Made by a program: the position numbers and the translations under genes. Positions 24,320 to 35,096 of a stretch of DNA of 64,000 bases are shown here, piece after piece. The notes under the pieces are model-generated. The model was not told the DNA's origin, did no database searches, and saw only the letters and a program-made list of their open reading frames with translations. The stretch's first letter is position 1. The number at the start of each line of letters is the position of its first letter. The stretch is from Pestalotiopsis fici W106-1 (Eukaryota > Ascomycota > Sordariomycetes > Amphisphaeriales > Sporocadaceae), in contig NW_006917092.1 in NCBI RefSeq assembly GCF_000516985.1, positions 698,619-762,618 of the forward strand. The letters run 5' to 3'.

Positions 24320-25732
24320 TCAAAATGGCTCCGTACAATAAATGTGTTTACATGGCCACTCGAGCCACGACGCACGTCCTTCCCACTTAATTAATTGACG
24401 GTCAATATCTTTGAACAAGCGCTCTGTCCATCCTTTTGTGTACCAGTGCTTCATTCCTAGGCACTTGAAAAGCACCGCAAAATGTGCCAAAATAACAAGT
24501 GCAGCGGGCTCTGAGGCTTCTATATCAGCCATGATGGATTGATCCAATACATAGGGCCAGTATAGAACGGTGCCGATTTCCGCATGAGCACCACCCCAAG
24601 CAATGAGTCTGGTTGCTGTCTCCAGACCATCTATGGCGGCGGTATAATGCTCGCTATCGCCTGCCGAATATGGTGAGGCTGATGTTCTTGAGACGCTCGA
24701 TATGCTTAGTGAGCGCAGTCTTTGCAGAGCGTCAAAAGTGTCGACAGGCAAACCACAATGGCTAACATCAAGGAGGCTAGGAGTGAAAAGGATAAGCGAT
24801 TGGACCACGTTGCGTATGTCAAGGCGTGCAATGAACTGAAAGGGCGAATGCAAGATATGCGGCTGCAAGATGAACAGGCATACATACCTCTGTGTATTCT
24901 TAACATCGGTTGGAGGCCAAATCCCATACACGATTGGTGCAAACTCAGATGCAGTGATGAGTCGCGTAAATGGGTCAATTGTCGCACGGATTCCTCGAAC
25001 AACAGAAAACAGCTCGAGAACTCGCCTGATTGGCGTCTGAAGACCTTGCTTTCCGGATCTTGCCGGCAAGGATAGACAGTGGAGTATGATGATAGTGGTG
25101 AAACACAATACCTGCCTCCAATTCTCCATATTTACATGAGGAAGACAAGCTCTAAATGCTTCCGAGCCTATGAGATAGTAGTGGGCTGACAAATCCAAGT
25201 ACCGCTGGCGCTCACTGGGTACCAAGAGACCTTTGTGCAGTGCAGATATGGAAAGGATGCCGTGCATAACGAAGGCGCACGCGTAGCCTTCTCGTGGCTT
25301 GACAACCTTCCACACATGGCGCATATCCTCACGCATGGCTAGGGTATCCGCTGTAACGGTACAGTAGTGATGCATCAATTCAGCCTCCCGCCCCCATCGT
25401 TCATTGAAGCCGCTTGAGTTATCTTCTTCGGGAGCCAAATGATTGTTCGAGTTGGCGAGGCTGGCATCTGCGGTCATGACCATGGACATGGTCCAGGGCA
25501 ATTGACTATTTCTGACCATGCGGGACGCATCCGTCGCTTTCTCGGGGCCTAGACTGCAGTGTACATCACGTCGTCTGCAATGGAAGCAGCAAGGTGCGGC
25601 TTCATCACACTAAACCATTATAAGCCTCCAGGGTGGTGAATAGATTATTGAAGACTTTAGTACCTTGATCTTGCGGCGTTTGCATTCATTACAGCCATTG
25701 CGAGACTTTGTGTGAGTTCGTCGACTAGTCAT
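24320..25732 (-). CDS. Zn2Cys6 transcription factor (sterol-uptake-regulator-like)
   Basis: 452 residues. Exon 1 (25664-25732) encodes MTSRRTHTKSRNGCNECKRR and the first half of the zinc cluster. A 54-base phase-0 intron splits the cluster, and exon 2 (24320-25609) completes it: CNEC-KRRKIK-C then DEAAP-CCFHC-RRRDVH-C. The rest is a helical fungal regulator domain with HHYCTVTADTLA near the start and LVILAHFAVLFKCL near the end, as in Upc2-like factors. A possible extra intron, with donor gtatgt at 24887 on the reverse strand, cannot be excluded. The gene is convergent with the NLR gene and divergent from the RTA1 gene, whose promoter it shares. Confidence 0.86.
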
Positions 25733-26351
25733 ATTCCGTGAAAAGCTGTTGAAAGTATCCAAGGAATTTCGAAATAGTTATTTTGCGACACACGTAATGC
25801 GAAATCCGAATCCGAGGACTCGCATAGAAAAGTCTGGTAAAACAAGGCTCTTACTGCAGAAAAAGCGCGGTGTGGCATACGGGAGGTGGTTTTGATAGAG
25901 GAGGCGCGAATGGAAAATTCAGTGGTGATAACGCAAAAAGAAAAGGAGCTATAGGTACACTTTGAAGGAATGTGCTGGTTCTGGTAGCTCGTAATGATGT
26001 TGGGTAGTTTTCTCCACTATTTGTGACCAAGTAACACCACCACCTAACAACTTTCGTATTTCGTATAATCCGAGGTCCGAATCCGCGTATTCGCAACCGG
26101 CGTAATGCCGGCGCTAAACATGGGGCCGGCTTGAACATAGGACGGCTTTAATTCTATGGCTTAGCCAATAAGTGCGCCTAAGCCTCGAACTTTGTCCCTA
26201 TATAGGGCGGCTTTCCCAAAATATGCAACATGGTCTATTATCGAAAAAAACTCGCAGCGTGGATCGATTCAAGGAAGGGGAATCTCTTGCCATTTTCAAA
26301 TCCAACTCTGGCGTGATTGTTGGTATTTCACCAGGGCCACCACTCATTACA
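25733..26351. promoter_or_regulatory. Divergent promoter, Zn2Cys6 factor / RTA1
   Basis: 619 bases between two divergent starts. It carries two same-orientation copies of TCCGAATCCG (25805-25814 and 26076-26085), two AATCCGAGG words (25809-25817 and 26067-26075) and an inverted repeat CCGGC-GTAAT-GCCGG at 26097-26111. CCG/CGG words are the usual half-sites of Zn2Cys6 factors, so auto- and RTA1 regulation is a reasonable guess. Confidence 0.5.
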
Positions 26352-27415
26352 ATGTCAACCTGCAATCCCGATTACGAGAATGCATCCTGGTCTCTCTACC
26401 GATACGCACCATCGGCTCCAACGTCTGGAGTGTTCTGCATCCTGTTCGGCCTCACAACCATTTTGCATCTGATTCAGATGTGCAAGACAAAGACTTGGTA
26501 TCTTGCTGCGCTTGTTGTTGGGGCAGCATGTAGGTCGTTCTCGGCTTGGAACATTCAGATGTCTGGCAAAGCTGATATTGAGCAGGTGAATGCATTGGCT
26601 ATGCCGCCCGCGTAGCATCCGCCCTAGAAGAGCCAGGCTGTTGGAGTCTTGGGCCTTATGTCGTCCAGTCTATTCTGATACTCATCGCTCCCGCCTTTTT
26701 TGCAGCTTCCATCTACATGATATTGGGCAGGATTATTGTATTGACTGATGGGGAGTGTTACTCAGTTGTCAAGAGACGATTACTCACACGAGTGTTTGTC
26801 GGTGGTGATGTCTTATCTCTGCTGACACAGTCCAATGGTAGGTGAATAACGGCGCCCTGAGCTAGAGATATTTTTCGAGATCCATGAATGGTAACTGACA
26901 TCTCTGTGTTTACAGGAAGTGGTATGATGGCTATCGGCGGCAGCCTCGTCGACATTGGAGAATACATCGTCATTGCCGGATTGTCCATTCAGCTCGCTTT
27001 CTTTGGAGCGTTTGTGGTTGTTGCCGCTATTTTCCAGCATCGGATGCATCGTCAGCCAACTCCAAAGTCGTTTGATCCACAGATTCGATGGCGAAAATAT
27101 CTTATGACGCTTTACGTGACCAGCGGCCTCATACTAGTTCGAAGTCTCTTTCGAGTGGCCGAGTATATATCTGGAAACGATGGTGTGCTTATGAGAAGCG
27201 AAGCGTATACATTTGTTTTCGACTCGGTTTTGATGTTGGTCGTTCTCGTTTGGCTGAACTGGTATCATCCTAGTGAGATTGGTCTCTTGTTGAGGGGTGA
27301 ACAAACAGTCGACAATGGGTTGAAACTGGTGTCGCTCAAAAGGCGTCGATCTGACACGGTGGATACCTGCTCGTCCAACACACAACTGAATCCGAGCACC
27401 TATGCCAAAGTATAA
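26352..27415 (+). CDS. RTA1-like lipid-translocating exporter family protein
   Basis: 309 residues from exons 26352-26529, 26586-26837 and 26916-27415; the introns are 56 and 78 bases. Splicing is supported because it restores the family's continuous signature: ECIGYAARVASALEEPGCW, then LIAPAFFAASIYMILGRII, then QSNGSGMMAIGGSLVDIGEY. Seven membrane helices are expected, and the last loop carries FRVAEYISGNDG and the SEAYTFVFDSVLML helix. RTA1/RSB1 proteins confer resistance to 7-aminocholesterol or long-chain bases and are thought to move lipids across the plasma membrane. Divergent pairing with a sterol-regulator-like factor fits a lipid- or drug-responsive module. Confidence 0.9.
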
Positions 27416-27698
27416 ACATGCGGCGGAGCAGATAATGTCAGTTTAAAGAGATTTCATCGTGGTTCTATGACATGATAGACAAAACCAGGGTATATAAGCT
27501 TCAACAATACATCTTGATTTCGTTTACTCAAATACTGGCGTCGTGAAAGAGCTACAAGTTACCGCAAGAGGTGCCAAAACGGCAACAGCATTGAGCATTA
27601 AATAGAAGCCCAGCATATTGGCCCAAAATCGTCCTATTATCACAAGGTCAACAGGAATGTAGTTCATATATACAAGCCGTCACAGCTGTTGGGATCTT

Positions 27699-30056
27699 TC
27701 ATGTTAACATGAAATACATGTTCTTCTCGCGCATGACATTTCTCCAGTCAATACATCCTAGACCACCTGTATCTTCGTTACGAGCCCAGGTCTGCCGGTC
27801 AACCCTCCGCCACACTTCCATGACCAATGATTTGGCAACATTGATGTTTCCAATTTGATGACGCCTCGCACGCGCGAACCAAATGAGCGCCCGGTGACGC
27901 AAGGGTATGTCGACTGCTTCCACGGCCGCTATGAATGCCACCCAAAGTGTATTTGCAACGGTCATGCCGCTTGATATCGCATCAATGTTTTCGAGGTGCT
28001 CCAAAGCCTTGTCGACTAGATGTTGGCCAGAAAGACTTGCATCACTCAGAGCGCCGCTACGAAGTTCTCTAGGTGGAATGATGGTTGAGCCCCCGTCACA
28101 GAGGGCTCGCCGAAAGAATATTGCTGTGCTATACCGAAACGCAGCCATGTGGTTTTCCTTAATTTCTTGACAAATGAAGTCAGAAACTCCATGTTGATTG
28201 CCCGAGCCAATGAGGTTGAGCCCATCGAAATGGGATGATTCATTCAACGCGCTGTAGACCTCATGCTCCAGGGTCTTCAATTGTTCGACATGGCTCTGCA
28301 ACCATTGTTCATCCATCGATAGATTTTCTTTGACTCTAGATAGATCGATAATTTTGCTGATACACTGCAGTGTCTGTGAAGAGACCCCAAATGTAATGTC
28401 CAGCGGATACTCGCAGGAAATCTGAGAAGCTCCATGTTGCTGAACGTTTTCTGCAAGATCACAATTTGCTCCTGTATCTTCAAAGAGCTGACTGGAAAGA
28501 CTTGCGAATGGCTGATCTTCGCTTTCAGTTTGAGCTGACATTTCTGTGAACTGGGTCCAGCCTGACGTGTCGCCAATAATCTGTAGGCATTTAAAGATCC
28601 TAAGAAGTGTTATACTTTTGGTGTTTGATGTCCACCAGCTGATACCGCCTGTAAAACGAATGGTTTGTTTAGCAAGAAGCAGGTGCTCGTATCCTGCCCC
28701 TTCGTGTTCGCCGCTGAATACCTGTGAGTCTAGTCAGCCCAGTTCTCCACATTGACTGTTGTTCAACTTATATCACCCGATTTGTCTTTGGAGCTTGATC
28801 ACCATACCTCTATTGTTGCCATAGTCATAGCAGCTGCTAGTAATGCCATCCTGTCCATGCGATCTGCTAGGAGACTTTTGGAGAGCTGCAGATCGTGTAC
28901 GATTGATCTGAGCCTTTTTGATGCTTCTGTTTTGCGTTCTTGAGCTTGACCGATGAGTGTGGTCTTGTCCTTACGTGCCGTCGTGGCTTTATGAAATCCA
29001 GCTGCAGATGAGAGGGCATGGAATAAGCAACTTTTAGCGTCCGATGGTGGTCCAGTTACTGCCAAGGGATAATAAAGGCGTAGCCATGGGTTGAAGGTTG
29101 GTGCTAGAATAGGCATCATGAGATGACATGCATGAGACTTCCAGTGAGCCAACAGAGCACCAGTCCTGTCGTGTATCCCGTTGAGCAGGTCGCCTAGACC
29201 AAGCCGTTGGATCTTTCTTGAATACGACCGGCGATCAGATTCTGTAGTGGCAGATCCAGCTAGACATTCCTCTGGCTGTTGTGGTGGCGAAAACAACATA
29301 TCATCCGAAGAGTGCTGTCGCTGGCCAAGACCCGAGACTGTATCGTCACTGAATGCTAGTTCTTCCTCGGTTTCGATCAATGTACGAAATTCCGCCGACG
29401 GAGAGATACATTGTCCAGCATGATCATCAAAGGATGCTCCCTCCATAAAGTTGGGAGATTCATGCGTTTCCTCCGTCGCTGCTGAGAAGTGAGCCGAAAA
29501 GCCGCCTCCTCGGCCATGACTTATAGGCGCGTTTACGATTGTTTCGTTGATAGAATCATCTTGGCTGGTGCTCCGGAATACATCTTTGGACCCCCCCAAG
29601 ATTTGCTCCATCCACTCCCAGTTCAGAGAATGTGGCACATTCACCGTCTGGCGACCATGGTCCAACTTTGTAGCATCCTGACTGATCTTGTTGGAATGAT
29701 TTGGCACAATATGTTCTGATCCACCAGAAATGCCATCACATGTGTAGATGCGTGACCGTTTGCAGTTCCAGCAAATTGGCTTACCGAGATCACACTGTGG
29801 CAGACTCCTTCAGCATCTTGTAGTATTCTTGAAATGTATCTCGACCTACTTTGATCTTTCTCGTTCTACATGTTCCACATCCCTGGCGAATGTTCAGAAT
29901 TCAATAACCCTTGCATCATTCATAGCAAGCGCCTAGAGTGATTCTCACCAAATAGAGTCGACCACCCTTGCGACGTTTTGAGGGCGATGCCAGTGAATCA
30001 AGCACATGTTTGGGGGGTGCCGCTTGCGCGGATGGCTTATCATTGGATGTCGCCAT
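27699..30056 (-). CDS. Zn2Cys6 transcription factor, ARCA/Fungal_trans_2-like
   Basis: 716 residues from four exons: 29949-30056, 29850-29882 (33 bases), 28808-29794 and 27699-28721. The zinc cluster is assembled from exons 2 and 3: GCGTCRTRKIK, then CDLGKPICWNCKRSRIYTC. The N-terminus MATSNDKPSAQ leads to a basic KRRKGGR run just before the cluster, as in arginine-metabolism regulators. The C-terminus ends CIDWRNVMREKNMYFML, a common ending of Fungal_trans_2 proteins. The start is the first ATG in frame. An N-terminal exon, a 33-base microexon and an intron inside the cluster all use canonical GT-AG sites. Target genes are unknown; the gene is tail-to-tail with the RTA1 gene. Confidence 0.85.
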
Positions 30057-30625
30057 TACTCTGTATCTTTTGAGGACATTTGATGCGTCTCGTAACGATC
30101 TCGGCTTGGTAGTTGCCGACAATTTCTGGACCACCAGAGTCTTACCCGTATGCCGGATTCTGAAAGAGTGCTGGAGATTGCGAATTGCTCAGCCATTCCG
30201 CCGATTCGCATCTCAGCGCGCCGATGTCATCAAGCGAACTGGTGGGTCGTGAGCGGGGTATGTTCGCGCCGAACTTACGGTCTGCGCCTAGACTTCACTA
30301 GAAATAGGACGAAAAGTTCGGGCCGGGTCTTGGGCTGCTCAGATAAGAATAGTCGGCGGTCAAAATGCGATTATGTACATCTCTTATGTACCGCCAATGA
30401 TTGATGTACACCCACATTTGTTGGAGTATACGATGTTTAAGTAGACTCTATTGAAGTTTTCGAATATCCAAGCCCGTATGCAGCATCTTGAGGCTATGTG
30501 ATTCAATCCAAGTTCTGAATTGTACTAAATTGTTTTCATCTACCTACCAGGCACAAGACTTCTGCTTGTACAGTCAAAGATATTTTCTTCCTTTCTCAGT
30601 TGCAGTCCCCGCCAGATCCTCAACC
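30057..30625. other. Divergent intergenic
   Basis: 569 bases between the ARCA-like factor and the dehydrogenase. Likely holds both promoters; no gene or strong motif was seen. Confidence 0.45.
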
Positions 30626-32376
30626 ATGCAGAGACCTCTCCTAGCTAGGCTCAGCGGCGCGCGATGGCCATTTTCGGTACAACGTGTACTGACATCAAAA
30701 TGTGTCAATCGCACAGGCATTACGGCCCCCTGCCATCAACGACTTTATTCCCAGCCGCGGGTCTTGATACCCGAGGAGTCTAGACCTAGAGCCAATGCAT
30801 CATTCAAGACGGATCAGAAGGTCGGCCAGGTACCACTTTTCATTGACAACAAGCCAGTCGCTTCTCAGGCAACCCAGTTCATCGATATACACGACCCAAG
30901 TACGAACGAGATTGTCGGGCGCGTACCAGAGATCACAACAACCGAGTTTGAGGATGCAGTGTCTTCGGCGGAAAAGGCATTCCCAAAATGGCGGGCGACG
31001 AGTGTGCTAGCGAGGCAACAAGTAATGTTCAAATTCGTGTCCCTCATTCGCGAGAATTGGGACCGTTTAGCTGAGAGCATTACTTTGGAACAAGGAAAAA
31101 CTCTGCCAGACGCGCGCGGAGACGTACTTCGGGGCTTGCAAGTAGCTGAAGCAGCTTGCGCCGCACCCGAACTGCTCAAGGGAGAAGTGCTCGAAATGTC
31201 CCAAGACATGGAAACAAGGACTTACCGAGAGCCGTTGGGAGTCGTGGCAGCTATTTGCCCATTCAGTATGTTCCTGACAAATTCTTGCCTAGGAAGCAAA
31301 GACTAATCATTGTAGATTTTCCTGCCATGATTCCTCTCTGGTCGATACCAATTGCTGCTATCACTGGAAACACCCTCATCTTGAAGCCCTCTGAGCGCGC
31401 TCCAGGTGCAGCCATGATCTTAGCAGAGCTTGCAAGAGACGCAGGCTTTCCAGAAGGCGTGTTGAACATAGTCCATGGAGGGCTGAAGACGGTCGATTCC
31501 ATCCTAGAACACCCTGCCATCAAAGCTGTCAGTTTCGTTGGCGGAAATCGGGCAGGTGAATATATATTCACCAAAGGCTCTGCACATGGCAAGCGCGTGC
31601 AAGCTAACCTAGGCGCCAAAAATCATGCTGTTGCTCTCCCCGACTGCGATAAGCTTCATTTCATCAACAGCGTCGTTGGTGCTGCGTTCGGCGCTGGCGG
31701 ACAGCGCTGCATGGCACTGAGCACGGTGGTCCTCGTGGGAGAAACCAAGGAATGATTGCCCGAGATAGTCGAGGCATCCAGAACACTCAAGGTCGACAAT
31801 GGCTTCCAAAATGGTACAGACCTTGGGCCAGTCATATCGACTCAGAGCTTGCAGCGTATAGAGGGCCTTATTCAGAGCGCCGAAGATGAAGGGGCTACTA
31901 TTTTGCTTGATGGACGAGGATACAAGCCGGACAACAAGGACTATTCCAATGGAAACTGGATTGCACCAACAATTATTTCGAACGTGTCACCAGAGATGCG
32001 ATGCCATCGCGAAGAAATATTTGGGCCAGTTCTCCTGTGTATTGAAACCCAGACACTTGAGGATGCGATATCTTTGATTAACCAAAATGAGTACGGTAAT
32101 GGGACAGCCATTTTCACACGATCTGGCCCTGCAGCAGAAAAGTTCCGACGAAACATTGAGGCGGGGCAAGTCGGTATCAACGTCCCAATACCCGTACCTC
32201 TGCCCATGTTTTCTTTCACCGGGAACAAGAAGAGCGTGGCAGGTGGTGGTGCAAGCACTTTTTACGGGCGGCCTGGCATCGCATTCTACACACAGCAGAA
32301 GACTGTCACATCATTGTGGAGGAGCAAAAACGACGAATCCAAGAAAGCCCTTGTATCTATGCCAACTCAATCATGA
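30626..32376 (+). pseudogene. Methylmalonate-semialdehyde dehydrogenase, in-frame TGA
   Basis: Exons 30626-31265 and 31316-32376 would give 566 residues if one codon were sense. An Arg-rich mitochondrial presequence starts MQRPLLARLSGARW. The ALDH core is intact, with CPFNFPAMIPLWSIP across the splice, ILKPSERAPGAA, the NLGAKNHAVALPD block and the catalytic Cys in GGQRCMALS. EEIFGPVL and the PMFSFTGNK-like end also remain. The family makes propionyl- or acetyl-CoA in valine, pyrimidine and inositol catabolism. At 31753-31755 a TGA follows GETKE and is directly followed in the same frame by LPEIVEASRTLKV, where relatives usually have Trp. Translation would stop at 359 residues. Either it is a recent nonsense mutation or a sequencing error. 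Confidence 0.82.
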
Positions 32377-33390
32377 TCTATCCTGAGTCGGGAATAGTGG
32401 CGTTGGGTACTTTTATAAAGGAATCAGCACCAACATTCGAGAGAGCTACTTCAGAGTATGTCAATACGTCGTTTAGAAGTCCTCTAAAGAATACAGCAAA
32501 TCATGCTTCATACATATCCGTGAACAGCTGAGCGCCATCTTTAACCGTACTTTGATAATAACTAGGTGGTTCTTGAACATTTTTGAATCTTGTTGAATTC
32601 GAGACAAAGAGCGCCGACATATGGAGTTTATGATTTATGACTGAACAAATTAATAAAAGATTTCCTACCAAGATGAAATTTTTTTGTCATAGAATTCAAG
32701 CAGGCTATTAGCATAGTGGTGCTGTAAGACTAACATCGGCTCCGAGCGTACTAGCTACTCTCCCGAACCGCCCAAGTTCACTTTCCAACGACTTGGACTT
32801 CGTCAGGGCTAATCATGACGCGTGTAGCTGAGAGCAATGAACATATTCTTGTTATTTCCATTATGGTCCAAAAATAACCAGGATAACGATTCTCTGAGCA
32901 TTCCAGCTCAAAGAATAAGTAAAGTCCGACCTCGGTAACAATTTGCACAAGGTCCAACCGCTCAATCTATTCGATGATCCTACAAAACAAGATTGCGCGG
33001 CTTAGGTCGCCCGGGGGATAAGACTGATTAGCGCATAGTTCGGGATTACCATACTAGGAACCGATTGCCTGAACCCTTCTTCCTGAATAACTCTTTGAAT
33101 TGAAGAGCCGTTGAGGTCATACTATCACTTGGCGATTCTTCCGAGATCGATATCCAAAACTTGCCTAATTGGCTGTTACATACTACCTAGGTACAAAGCA
33201 GATACGAAATCCCCACGATACTCGACCCCTCAATAGTTCGCCCCGAGCCTTTTTTTTTTTAGGCCATTATAGTGGCTTTGCGGGGTTGGTAGGGAGCGGG
33301 GGATCTCCACAAGGGCGTGTGTTTGTGATGCCTATAATACCAACGAGACTGGTATCAGAGGAATAGCGATCCTCAAGACAACAAAACATC
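32377..33390. other. Intergenic, no gene recognised
   Basis: About 1 kb with AT-rich patches and a T-run at about 33250-33260. No coding or RNA signal was found. Confidence 0.45.
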
Positions 33391-34808
33391 ATGGTCCAAG
33401 TTTTGAATTGCTTCCGAAAAGCATCATCTGATATAGCGACTATGAGAGAATCTCTTTTCTCCGGACGACTTCCGCCGGTTTCCGTCACTATTGCTGCACT
33501 ATCGCTTGCATTGGTGTTCGTTATACTTCGTTTCGCGGTACCACTTCCTTGTCCTCTATTAACACTAGCATTTACTAATACTATCCCAGCTCAGGCTCTG
33601 GCCTATTAGGACTGTAACGTCTCATGAAACACATGTGGGTGGCAAAGCCTCCTCAGGTGGGAGCTGGGGAAAAATTGAGCCACTTCCCAACTTTGACTGG
33701 AGCATGACAACGCGGCGGAAATATCGCGTATTCAAACCTGTATTCCATATCACTATGGGTGGGTCTCCCTTTATTTACAATGACGTTTCAAGTGTAGGAT
33801 GTTGATATTGAGTGCAACAGGGGTTCAATCGAGTACAGCGTCAGATTTGATCACCATTGACGAAGATTATTCAGAACGCGTCGTCCTCAGGCGTGACCTT
33901 GTCGCACGTCATGGATCAACTGTTTGCGGATACACGTCCAAAGGCCAGGACACCGTAAGGGAGCTCTATGAATATCTCCTTAAAGAATACTTGCCTGTTC
34001 GTTTCCCCACTCTATTCAAGCTTTCTCATGATGGGACGACTTTTATGAATCTGGTCACTCAAAAGTTGTTTCCTACGACTCCACCTCAAGATACGTATGA
34101 GGCTTTGAAGATCCTCGCTGAGACTGTGGAGGAAGACTTTTTCTTTCTGAAACCGACTCCTTCAGGTCATGAAGTCGTTGCTTTTGTTTGCTGTTTTCCG
34201 TCGGGATGGAATCCATCCTCCAAGCTTGGAAAAAACATGAACCAGATCCACGTCCCAGTCCCATCATACGAGAAAATCGGCCAGAGTATGGAACGTTACT
34301 TTAACAGGTTGAAAGTTGGCGACTATGTGAAGCGTGTCAATGTGAGCCTGCCCTCTGTTCCGCCCGAAAGGATGATGCAGCCACAGTGCGCTCCCAGCTA
34401 ATAAAGTATTATGCAGTGGGCTGTGCAAACTCATCCTGACCTATTCAATCTCAAGGGGAATCACGTATCAGAAAGTGACAAAATCGATTCCAATGAGGTG
34501 ATTGATATTAAAGAGGTAAGAATCATTGCGTTACAAAGCTTCGTTGCAACAAGGCTGACATTGACCTGCAGACGTTCTTGCGGAGTGAACTTCAAACACT
34601 GACGCGCTTACCGCAAACCGGTGCGATTTTGTTTTCATTCAAAACATACTTGTACCCGGTCCGAGAAATCAAGGCTGAGGGAAGAGGTTTGCAGTTTGCC
34701 GATGCAATCGAGGGCCTCAGAACGGGGAACGCCCCAGGCATGTGGACTTACAAAGGCGGAATACGCTGGGGTAAACAAGTTTGCGATTATCTCCGGTCTC
34801 AGAGTTAA
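33391..34808 (+). CDS. Heme-dependent oxidative N-demethylase-like (DUF3445), membrane-anchored
   Basis: 390 residues from five exons: 33391-33537, 33590-33758, 33821-34341, 34417-34515 and 34572-34808. Each junction restores family sequence: YRVFKPVFHITMG into VQSSTASDLITIDEDY, VKRVN into WAVQTHPDLF, and IDIKE into TFLRSELQTLTRLPQTGAIL. The family signature FPSGWNPSSKLGKNMNQIHVPVP is present, as is YVKRVNWAVQTHPDLF. An N-terminal hydrophobic helix (about residues 31-48, VTIAALSLALVFVIL) suggests membrane anchoring. Bacterial relatives use heme for oxidative N-demethylation of methylamines, but the fungal substrate is unknown. A second in-frame ATG at 33442 could be the real start. Confidence 0.85.
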
Positions 34809-35096
34809 TTCAGTCTGTGAATTCAATTTGACACGGCGAGCGTCATCATGGCTCAAAAAGAACAGAGCAACTGCTGCTGCGTTATTCCCCAAAATGAACA
34901 ACACTTGAATGTGGAGGTTTTATTACCCGGGGGACTGCATGCTAGAAATCTATATTTTCGTGCTCAAGAGACCGACGCTGTCCGCGACCTTAACACCTTT
35001 TTTCGGTCCTAGGATCTTTACAGGTTCCGTACATGCTCTTCACCATAATTGTATACACCGTGACATTGCGAAACAACTCAATAGTATCCTGTAACA

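Noticed and set aside
24836..24887. Possible 52-base intron in the 452-residue regulator
   Set aside because: Splicing it shifts the frame into an early stop, while unspliced sequence continues into a typical regulator C-terminus; kept only as a note.
25851..26138. 95-residue minus-strand frame in the factor/RTA1 promoter
   Set aside because: It lies across the repeated CCG words in a divergent promoter and has no homology signal.
30626..31755. Treating the TGA in the dehydrogenase as removed by an intron
   Set aside because: Any GT-AG pair spanning it is too short or deletes conserved sequence on both sides.
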